Positions 1-5,929 of a stretch of DNA of 40,188 bases are shown in pieces (positions within the stretch are counted from its first letter, which is position 1; each line of letters opens with the position of its first letter). Origin of the DNA: Deltaproteobacteria bacterium (lineage in GTDB: Bacteria; Desulfobacterota; Desulfobacteria; Desulfobacterales; B30-G6); NCBI GenBank assembly GCA_022340465.1, contig JAJDNW010000131.1, positions 1 to 40,188 on the forward strand, in the 5' to 3' direction. The notes beneath the pieces were generated by a model, which worked only from the letters and a program-made list of their open reading frames with translations, did not search any database and was not told the origin of the DNA. A program made the position numbers and the translations under genes.

Positions 1-148
1 TTTGCAAGAGCACATTGATAAGCCCTGTTTTCTTGACATGGGAATGGATAAAAGCATTGAGCTCCGCCAGCAGCAGCGGGCTGTTCTTTCTGACGGCGCT
101 GGCGATGCGGCCGCCGGTGTTGACGGCGAGATCCGTGCGAACTTTTAT
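1..148 (-). pseudogene. Fragment of an MltF-like lytic transglycosylase (solute-binding part)
   Basis: Read on the minus strand, about 49 codons encode a peptide containing KVRTDLAVNTGGRIASAVRK, then NSPLLLAELNAF and GLINVLL. This is the pattern at the end of the periplasmic solute-binding domain of MltF-type murein transglycosylases (WAVRKxSPxLLxxLNxF). The reading frame stays open to the window edge, so the catalytic SLT domain, if present, lies outside. Upstream of about position 148 the composition drops to AT-rich and the family resemblance stops, so the N-terminal part is missing here. The plus-strand reading of this stretch has no family resemblance. Identification rests on motif recall only. 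Confidence 0.5.
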
Positions 149-388
149 ACTATCGAAACAAAAGCTGAAGCAGTACTTTTACCTGGATACCAGATTTCAG
201 ACATGGGTTACTCTGAGGAAGGTTATTATATGGTTGTTCTTGTGGGTAAAGTTCAACCAGTTAAAAAAAATGATAGTAAAGAAAAAATCTTCCTCTATGT
301 TAAATTAACTGTAGATGTGTCTGGATCTTCAACGGTCATGACAGTTAGACCAAAAGCAACTATTGATTCTATGGTATTTGATAATTGA
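142..388 (+). pseudogene. C-terminal fragment of an unrecognised secreted or lipoprotein-like protein
   Basis: An open frame running to a stop at 388 encodes a peptide with PGYQISDMGYSEEGYYMVVL and GKV, followed by a beta-rich tail. The 'PGY-I-D-GY-x-G-Y-VVL-GKV' wording resembles C-terminal domains of bacterial surface or lipoproteins, but I cannot name the family. The frame is technically open from position 2, but bases 1-140 are better explained as an opposite-strand transglycosylase fragment. The true gene therefore appears cut at about 142-150, with no start codon or ribosome site of its own. It is clearly more AT-rich than the neighbouring 1-140 segment. Confidence 0.4.
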
Positions 389-444
389 TAAATTTTTGCC
401 TGTGTCCCTTCTGTGAATGTACGATTGCATCAAAGATTTTAAAG

Positions 445-589
445 ATGAAATGTCCTGAGTGCCATGTCAAGTTCGAATATGACGACAGCGTATCGGGTTT
501 ATGGAAAAAAGATAAAACAGATTGCCAGGGAGACAGGACATTCAAAAAATACAATTAAGAAGGTGCTGCGGGGAGAATACAGCGGTTAA
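445..589 (+). pseudogene. IS21-type transposase (IstA) N-terminal remnant, with a zinc-ribbon-like mini ORF
   Basis: From 479 to the stop at 587-589 a 36-codon frame contains YRVYGKKIKQIARETGHSKN followed by TIKKVLRGEYSG. That is the helix-turn-helix at the start of IS21-family IstA transposases (xQIAxxxGxSxNTVxKxL). It ends after about 35 residues where IstA normally has about 400-500. A second frame from 445 (MKCPECHVKFEYDD) looks like the start of a zinc ribbon and runs out of frame over the same bases to 558. The two could be pieces of one frameshifted gene. No IstB, terminal repeats or target duplications are visible. The rest of 389-703 holds nothing I recognise. Confidence 0.5.
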
Positions 590-703
590 AAGCCAAGGAT
601 TACGCAACCGTATCCAACCCTGGGTCCCTATTTGAATTTTCATCTACCACAATATATGGTATCCGTAATTTTATATGATTCGTGATCAAATAGGAAGTAC
701 CCA

Positions 704-1732
704 ATGACGATTCTTGATCTCTTCGCTGAAGAAAAACAACGTTTTCTTGAAAACTGCGTACAATGTGGGCTTTGTGCCGAAGAGTGCCCAATTTTACCCT
801 ACACTGAAATAGGTAATCTTTCCGCTCAGGAAATTCAAGAAGGTGTGTTCGATTACATAATAAATGGGAATCCCAATCAACAGGCTTATACCAAAGCTTT
901 TGCCTGCATGGAATGTTTCAAGTGCACGACTGACATCTGTCCCGAAGATCTTAACCCAATGCTGGTTAACGAACTCATAAAGAGGAACTATATTTCCAAG
1001 GGATTAGCAAATAGGGCATACGGTGACGCTACGCAGCCAGAAAGCATTCATAGGGTTCTTGCAAGCATTCAAGTTCCAGCTTCAGACTATAAAAAAATAA
1101 CCAAACAAAGCAACAAACAGAATTCACGGTACGTATTCTTTCCCGGTTGCAACGTTTACTTTCAACCGGAAAAAATTCTCAATGCACTGGACATCATGGA
1201 TGCTATCGGCGACGATTACACATTTCTTCCCGGGTTAGATAACTGTTGCGGTGACGGTTTTATGTTTTTAGGTGATATTAACGAGGGAAGCCTGAATGCG
1301 GAAGCTCTGGTGTCTACCATCGCTGGTTTTCAGCCCGAAGCTGTCATACTCTGGCGCCCTACATGCCAGTGCCGTGTTGATAAAACCATAGCGTCCGCCT
1401 TGGATATGCACTTCAAGGTACTTTCCTTTCCCCAATATTTGGCCGAAAACATGAACAGGCTGAACCTTTCCGATGCGTCGGCTGGAACAGTGACCCTGCA
1501 TGAGCCCTGCAAGTCAGCATACACAGGTGTGGATCTCAACGGACCGCGTGAGGTTTTGCGGCAATTACCTGGGGTAACGCTCAAGGAAATGGAGCATCAC
1601 GGTAAGAACACAAAATGTTGCGGCAGTGGTGCCATCTGCTGGTTTCCAGAAAGTTGCACCCAATTTCGAGAAGATCGTTTAAAAGAGGCTGCTAAAACAG
1701 GTGCTGAACGCTTGGTGGCGATATGTCATTAG
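704..1732 (+). CDS. HdrD/GlpC-like iron-sulfur protein with two CCG domains
   Basis: A 342-residue cytoplasmic electron-transfer protein. The N-terminus carries two 4Fe-4S motifs: CVQCGLCAEECP (residues 18-29) and CMECFKCTTDICP (68-80), the latter with four instead of three residues before the last Cys. Two CCG domains follow: FFPGC...NCCGDG and HEPC...KCCGSG. This is the layout of heterodisulfide reductase subunit D and of the Fe-S subunits of glycolate or lactate oxidases, which pass electrons to or from disulfides or quinones. Start 704 is preceded by AGGAAG at a good distance. No partner flavoprotein or HdrE-like cytochrome lies nearby, so the redox partner is unknown. Its base composition is AT-richer than the core of the window. 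Confidence 0.85.
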   Translation: MTILDLFAEEKQRFLENCVQCGLCAEECPILPYTEIGNLSAQEIQEGVFDYIINGNPNQQAYTKAFACMECFKCTTDICPEDLNPMLVNELIKRNYISKGLANRAYGDATQPESIHRVLASIQVPASDYKKITKQSNKQNSRYVFFPGCNVYFQPEKILNALDIMDAIGDDYTFLPGLDNCCGDGFMFLGDINEGSLNAEALVSTIAGFQPEAVILWRPTCQCRVDKTIASALDMHFKVLSFPQYLAENMNRLNLSDASAGTVTLHEPCKSAYTGVDLNGPREVLRQLPGVTLKEMEHHGKNTKCCGSGAICWFPESCTQFREDRLKEAAKTGAERLVAICH

Positions 1733-1893
1733 TGTCATACCAATATTGTGGGTCTAAATATTAGGGCAATCTGAAGCTTTCTGGCATAAGTTACGGGCCG
1801 CTTTTGACCCCTCCAACAAAACTGTAGATATCGGGCACCTGAAAGATTACCGGTATGTGAATATTATAATCACCGACAAATTAGGAATAAAAA

Positions 1894-2352
1894 ATGATTT
1901 ATAGACTTATCATATTCTTGGCACTCAATTTTACGGCACTTACAATAGGAGGATTATTTACAAGCAACGGCGTGCCGTCTGATTGGTATGTTGGTATTGC
2001 TAAGGCCCCTTGGACCCCTCCTGGTTGGGTCTTTGGAGCCGCATGGACTACAATCATGATTTGCTTTGGTGTTTACATGGCATATTTATGGCCAGTTTTT
2101 GAGAACAAAAAAATCCTCATTGGTTTGTATGCCGTTCAATGGATATTAAATGTAGGGTGGAATCCAACTTTCTTCTATTACCATAATGTTTTGGCAGGAC
2201 TACTTTTAATAAGTTTGCTTACTGCACTAATTGGATTCCTCCTATTCTTTTATTGGCCTGAATTGAAACTCAAATCTGCTCTAATACTTCCATATTTCAT
2301 TTGGTTATTAATTGCCACATCATTGAACGGGTACATTTTTATTAAAAATTGA
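1894..2352 (+). CDS. tspO: TspO/MBR family membrane protein
   Basis: A 152-residue integral membrane protein with five hydrophobic segments, the normal size for TspO. Family landmarks are visible: KAPWTPPGWVFG near residue 40, W-x-x-LN-x-x-W in the fourth segment, and a final PYxxW...A..LN. TspO proteins bind porphyrins or other hydrophobic ligands and are linked to tetrapyrrole, stress or light/oxygen responses; the ligand here cannot be deduced. AGGAA lies about 8 bases before the ATG at 1894. The gene stands alone, 161 bases after the Fe-S protein gene, is strikingly AT-rich and is followed by small palindromic repeats, which suggests it arrived separately from the GC-rich core. Confidence 0.9.
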   Translation: MIYRLIIFLALNFTALTIGGLFTSNGVPSDWYVGIAKAPWTPPGWVFGAAWTTIMICFGVYMAYLWPVFENKKILIGLYAVQWILNVGWNPTFFYYHNVLAGLLLISLLTALIGFLLFFYWPELKLKSALILPYFIWLLIATSLNGYIFIKN

Positions 2353-2470
2353 ACCGAGATAGCGAGCGCATTCCCTGCAGCTTGCTGCAGGGTAAGCGAG
2401 CGAATCATAATTGATAGAATTCCTTACGGTGAAGATTCCTCGCAGCTTGCTGCGGGGAGTGTTCAATTTA
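2353..2470. repeat. Pair of REP-like palindromes (GCAGCTTGCTGC core)
   Basis: Two related hairpins follow tspO: CCCTGCAGCTTGCTGCAGGG at 2373-2392 and CCTCGCAGCTTGCTGCGGGG at 2438-2457. Both are joined by similar AT-rich linkers with 'gcgagcg' and 'gtgaagattcc' phrases. The identical GCAGCTTGCTGC core with covarying flanks (TGCAG/CTGCA against CGCAG/CTGCG) marks them as two units of one small repeat family, probably REP-like. No transposase of the REP-associated (TnpA-REP) type is in the window. Confidence 0.75.
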
Positions 2471-2572
2471 AAAATGAACTATGTATAACAAAAGTTAAGA
2501 TTCATTAAAATACAGTTTAGCCAACCCACTAAGTTTATCCATAAAAACACCTATAACAAACCGCTCAACACT

Positions 2573-2683
2573 GAACAAAAACGCATATGGGTTGCCGGTA
2601 ATTTAATTAGGGCCAATATTGAGGAACTGGATCTTAAAAAAGCCGGGATAGAGACCGAAGGGGGCAGTATAACCGTTGATCGG
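2573..2683 (+). pseudogene. Internal fragment of a dihydrolipoamide-dehydrogenase-like flavin oxidoreductase
   Basis: A stretch of about 37 codons reads RIWVAGNLIRANIEELDLKK then AGIETEGGSITVDR. It aligns with VNGAGRSANIKDLDLSKAGIE and GGITVDR in the intact oxidoreductase gene at 37768-39141. No start codon, FAD-binding N-terminus or C-terminal domain is present, and the frame becomes meaningless after 2683. It is therefore a remnant of a second gene copy of the same family, not a duplicate of the intact one (many substitutions). Confidence 0.6.
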
Positions 2684-2865
2684 TTGAGCCGCTGGGGATG
2701 GTGGACATGATCCGGCATCAGCCTGCCCCGCTCGCAGATTATGCCCCGGGTGACCGGATGGTCCGGATCTCCCGTCACCTTGACGATTCTTCCGTCTTCA
2801 ACGCGCAGCAGGGTACCGCATCTCGGATGACAGAGCCCGCAATAGCTTTTTCTGATTTCCGTCAT
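2683..2865 (-). pseudogene. N-terminal stub of a molybdopterin-dependent oxidoreductase
   Basis: On the minus strand from ATG 2865 (GAGGG ribosome site before it) about 60 codons encode SYCGLCHPRCGTLLRVEDGR, IVKVTGDPDHPVTRGIICERG and HHPQRLN. This is the [4Fe-4S]-binding Mo/W-bisMGD N-terminal domain of DMSO-reductase-superfamily catalytic subunits (C-x2-C-x3-C and a later C). A full subunit is about 650-750 residues; here the match ends exactly where the plus-strand flavin-oxidoreductase fragment begins. It follows the DUF169 gene on the same strand with a 63-base gap, so the two probably once formed an operon. Confidence 0.7.
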
Positions 2866-2928
2866 TTTACCCTCTTATCCCGATTGCCCAACCAGGGTTT
2901 TGCCTTTATGTTCCATTGCAAAAAGCGG

Positions 2929-3774
2929 TTACTCACCCTCTCCCCAGGCCTTTGCGCTGCGGCTGACCTTTTTTCGAACGACCTTCCAGTCCTGACCCAC
3001 ATTAAACATGGATTCCGGCAGGGCCTGCAGCATTTTACGGTACAGGGGCCAGGGAACCGTGAAGGTCAGCTCATCGGTTTTCATATATTTTCTGGCCGAC
3101 GGGTCAAACCCGCCGAGTACCGCCTTTTCAATTCCCTGCTCCTTGTAGAACAGCGGCCAGGCAATGATATTGGTACACCCGGCTCCAAACGGGGAGGCCA
3201 CACTGTCCACCTCTCCTGTGGTGAACATCGTATGGGTGAAAAGGCCGGTCAACACTTCGGGCCGGGCAAAAAAGATGACAAATTCAGGTTCCCCTCCATC
3301 CAAAAAATGGGATAACGGTTTGAAGATACAATATTTTGCCGGGGCTTTCCGGGGATTGACCTTATCAAGAAATTTTCTCATGGATTCAGGGGACGGGAGA
3401 TACCGCTCCCCATGAATGGGCGTCCCTTCGAATCCTGTGGTCACGTAATGCTCGATAAATCTGATATTGGGTTTCATCATGGAGCAGTAGAACACCCCCC
3501 CGGGACAGCCGTACGCCTCGGTTGAGATGTACGCGGCACACTGCTTTTTTCTGGCCAGCCAGATGTTGCCGATAACGCAGGAAAACGTTTTAAAAACCGC
3601 CTGCATGTCAACCTGACCCCGTTCTTCCATTTCACGCGAGATGGGGACGCCGGGTTTGGGTCCGAAGGATTTCTCGGGTTTCGTATCATCGTAATACACG
3701 CCAAAAGGCTCCTCGGCCAACCCCAGATGTTCCAAAAAAATGTTGGTCTCTTCAACGATTGATTGCACGCTCAT
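2929..3774 (-). CDS. DUF169 family protein
   Basis: A 281-residue soluble protein with the DUF169 hallmarks: an N-terminal 'FLEHLGLAEEPFGVYYDD' segment, then conserved cysteines including YGCPGGVFYC and GAGCTNIIAWPL. Members are widespread in anaerobes and archaea and their function is not established; the conserved Cys residues suggest metal or cofactor binding. I chose ATG 3774 (MSVQSIVEE) because GAGGAGG sits 5 bases upstream, whereas the longer frame to 3798 has no such site. It precedes a truncated molybdopterin oxidoreductase gene, hinting that it once served that enzyme. A palindromic operator candidate lies at 3819-3838. Confidence 0.8.
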   Translation of the reverse strand: MSVQSIVEETNIFLEHLGLAEEPFGVYYDDTKPEKSFGPKPGVPISREMEERGQVDMQAVFKTFSCVIGNIWLARKKQCAAYISTEAYGCPGGVFYCSMMKPNIRFIEHYVTTGFEGTPIHGERYLPSPESMRKFLDKVNPRKAPAKYCIFKPLSHFLDGGEPEFVIFFARPEVLTGLFTHTMFTTGEVDSVASPFGAGCTNIIAWPLFYKEQGIEKAVLGGFDPSARKYMKTDELTFTVPWPLYRKMLQALPESMFNVGQDWKVVRKKVSRSAKAWGEGE

Positions 3775-3818
3775 CTTGCCTCCTCTTTCCCATTTCATTC
3801 AAATTGGCTTAGTTGTGC

Positions 3819-3838
3819 ACACAACTAATTTAACGGTG
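3819..3838. promoter_or_regulatory. Palindromic operator candidate upstream of DUF169 gene
   Basis: TTAGTTGTGCACACAACTAA has perfect 8-base arms around a GCAC centre and lies 45-65 bases upstream of the DUF169 start. Length and form resemble MarR- or TetR-family operators. No such regulator gene is next to it, so the binding protein is unknown. Confidence 0.5.
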
Positions 3839-4013
3839 TCAAGCTATTATAGAATAACGGACCTATAATCAATAACAAGGTAAAAGCCTGCCGGCCGGGG
3901 CGGTATTATTCCTCGGCAATCGTTGTGCCTTATTTTGGGTTATAGACCCGTAGAATAATAAGGGGCAGATACTTTATGTAATCGCCCAGATCAGGTCACC
4001 GTGTATTTGAGAT

Positions 4014-4028
4014 GTTTAATTGTTAAAC
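4014..4028. promoter_or_regulatory. Inverted repeat GTTTAA-TTG-TTAAAC upstream of tauE operon
   Basis: Perfect 6-base arms around a 3-base centre in AT-rich DNA, about 200 bases before the tauE-like start. It could be a regulator site for the five-gene operon, but short AT-rich palindromes also occur by chance. Confidence 0.25.
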
Positions 4029-4227
4029 GTTTTTAACCTATTGAAAATAAATCATAAAATAAACATACCCTTCCGCTGCGCATGCCATATGTTGCATTTT
4101 TAAACCTCCATCCTTTTCCACTTCTCATAACTAGCTGATAATATAGATATAATTTGATTTTTACCCGGTGGCATCACTTTTGCTTATGGATGGGCTGGCC
4201 ACAATAATCCCTAAACCTGGAGTGACT

Positions 4228-5157
4228 ATGCCCTGGTACATTTATCTTCCGATTGCCCAGCACAGTGTCGCCCTGCCGATCGTGCTAGGGCTTGGTTTTA
4301 TTGTCGGACTGCTGTCCGGACTTTTCGGTGTCGGCGGTGGTTTTCTGATGACACCTCTACTCATTATGATCGGAATTCCGCCGACGGTTGCCGCGGCATC
4401 GGATTCCAACCAAATTGTGGCGGCTTCGGCCTCCGGAACCTATGCCCACTACCGGTTGGGCAACGTGGATTTCAAAATGGGAATCTACCTGTTGATCGGC
4501 GGGGTCATCGGCGGGACCGGCGGCGTTCAGATTATCCGAGTTCTCCGCCAAATGGGCAATGCCGATTTTTTGATAATGATTACCTATGTGGTCATGCTGG
4601 CATTCGTGGGCTTTTATATGTTCATCGAGAGCCTTCAAGGACTGCGGGCCGAAAAAACCGTTCAGAAGGCGGCGCCGGCCAAGTCGGCTTCCATTTATTC
4701 CCGGCTCATTCAGAGTCTGCCCTTCCAAACCCGCTTCGAAAAATCGGGCATCGTTCTGTCGCCGGTGGTGCCGTTGTTCCTGGGAGGGCTGGTCGGTATT
4801 CTGGCAGCAATCATGGGGGTCGGCGGGGGCTTTATCATGGTGCCGGTCATGGTATATCTGCTGCGTATGCCCATGCATGTGGTGGTGGGAACAAGCCTTT
4901 TTCAGGTCCTGTTCACCTGCATTGACGTGACGATCATGCAAGCCTATTCAAACCGCACCGTGGATTTTGTTCTGGCACTGCTGCTGCTGATCGGCTCCAC
5001 CTTCGGGGCCCAGATCGGCGCGCGCCTGAGTACGAAGCTTAAAGAGGATCAGCTCAAGATCTTTCTTGCCTTGCTGGTGCTGGCGGTCATGGTCAAAATG
5101 CTTTTCGGCCTGGTGCTTCCCCCGCACAACCTTTTATCATTCCATGGAGGTCACTGA
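4228..5157 (+). CDS. TauE/SafE family sulfite/organosulfonate exporter-like permease
   Basis: A 309-residue polytopic inner-membrane protein with two homologous halves, each containing the family signature (GLLSGLFGVGGGFLMTPLL near residue 35, GILAAIMGVGGGFIMVPVM in the second half). Members export sulfite, sulfoacetate or related anions. ATG 4228 (MPWYIYLPIAQ) is preceded by CTGGAG at 5-6 bases and is preferred over an upstream GTG at 4168. The next gene starts 4 bases after its stop, so the genes are co-transcribed. In sulfur-metabolising bacteria TauE next to TIGR02186 is a recurrent pair; the actual substrate cannot be read from the sequence. Confidence 0.88.
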   Translation: MPWYIYLPIAQHSVALPIVLGLGFIVGLLSGLFGVGGGFLMTPLLIMIGIPPTVAAASDSNQIVAASASGTYAHYRLGNVDFKMGIYLLIGGVIGGTGGVQIIRVLRQMGNADFLIMITYVVMLAFVGFYMFIESLQGLRAEKTVQKAAPAKSASIYSRLIQSLPFQTRFEKSGIVLSPVVPLFLGGLVGILAAIMGVGGGFIMVPVMVYLLRMPMHVVVGTSLFQVLFTCIDVTIMQAYSNRTVDFVLALLLLIGSTFGAQIGARLSTKLKEDQLKIFLALLVLAVMVKMLFGLVLPPHNLLSFHGGH

Positions 5158-5161
5158 TATC

Positions 5162-5929
5162 ATGCGACGATTAATCCATTTAACACTGCTGTTGGTTTGT
5201 GTTAGTTTGGGACTTGCGGCTGCCCCGGCGGCATGGGCGGTACAATCGGATGGGGTGTTCATCCACCCCGAAGTCATGGATATCGGCACTTTTTATTCGG
5301 GGGAAGTCGTTACCGTTTCCGGTGAAGTCCCCAACGGTCAGGATGTGGTGATCGAAATCATCGGGCCGGCCGCGAACGACCAATTCAATATCAAGGGGAA
5401 AGTGGGACCGTTTTGGATGACCCAGGGCAAGGCCGAATTGGACGGTGCGCCGGCCATGTATGCCCTTCTACTGCCCGGCGGCCCACAGTGGTTGCAGAAA
5501 GCCTCGGCACATGGATTGGGCCTGGAGAACTTGAAAAACAGCGTCAAGATACAATCCACATCCATACCTGCGGACGATCTTCTCGAAATGTTTGTAAAAT
5601 TAAAAAAAGATCAGGGCCTCTATGTCGAAAAAGGGAATGCCGTCACCTATGAAGCTGCCGATGGCGGAGGCAGACGGTTTTCGGCGGCCTACCGGTTTCC
5701 GCGGTCCACTTCCGCAGGCAGGTATTCGATCAACGCGACCACGTTTGCCGACGGTGTCAAAACGAGGGAGCGTACGACCCTTTTAACCGTAAAGGAAGTC
5801 GGATTCATCCGCCTGGTAGACAACCTGGCCACGAATCGACGCCTGGCTTATGGAGTCATGGCAGTGGCTATTGCGTTGTTCACCGGCGCTGTAATGGGCC
5901 TCCTTTTTAAAGGCGGCGGGAGCCATTGA
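5162..5929 (+). CDS. TIGR02186-type secreted, C-terminally anchored protein
   Basis: A 255-residue protein with a signal peptide (MRRLIHLTLLLVCVSLGLAA, cleavage after a 'AAWA' site near residue 24), an extracytoplasmic beta-rich domain beginning 'IHPEVMDIGTFYSGEVVTVS', and one C-terminal membrane segment (about residues 228-248). I take it as the TIGR02186 family, predicted membrane-anchored periplasmic proteins that sit beside TauE permeases. A role as a periplasmic partner of the exporter is an inference from neighbourhood. ATG 5162 has GGAGGT about 10 bases upstream; ATG 5144 is an alternative. Its TGA overlaps the ATG of the next gene (TGATG), indicating translational coupling. Confidence 0.75.
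   Translation: MRRLIHLTLLLVCVSLGLAAAPAAWAVQSDGVFIHPEVMDIGTFYSGEVVTVSGEVPNGQDVVIEIIGPAANDQFNIKGKVGPFWMTQGKAELDGAPAMYALLLPGGPQWLQKASAHGLGLENLKNSVKIQSTSIPADDLLEMFVKLKKDQGLYVEKGNAVTYEAADGGGRRFSAAYRFPRSTSAGRYSINATTFADGVKTRERTTLLTVKEVGFIRLVDNLATNRRLAYGVMAVAIALFTGAVMGLLFKGGGSH

Larger units (their letters stand above)
3799..4227. other. Divergent intergenic region between DUF169 and tauE-like genes
   Basis: This 429-base stretch has no credible ORF. It holds the two palindromes listed separately and an AT-rich block at about 4015-4165 that is likely to include the promoter of the tauE operon. I could not assign -35/-10 boxes with confidence. Confidence 0.6.
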
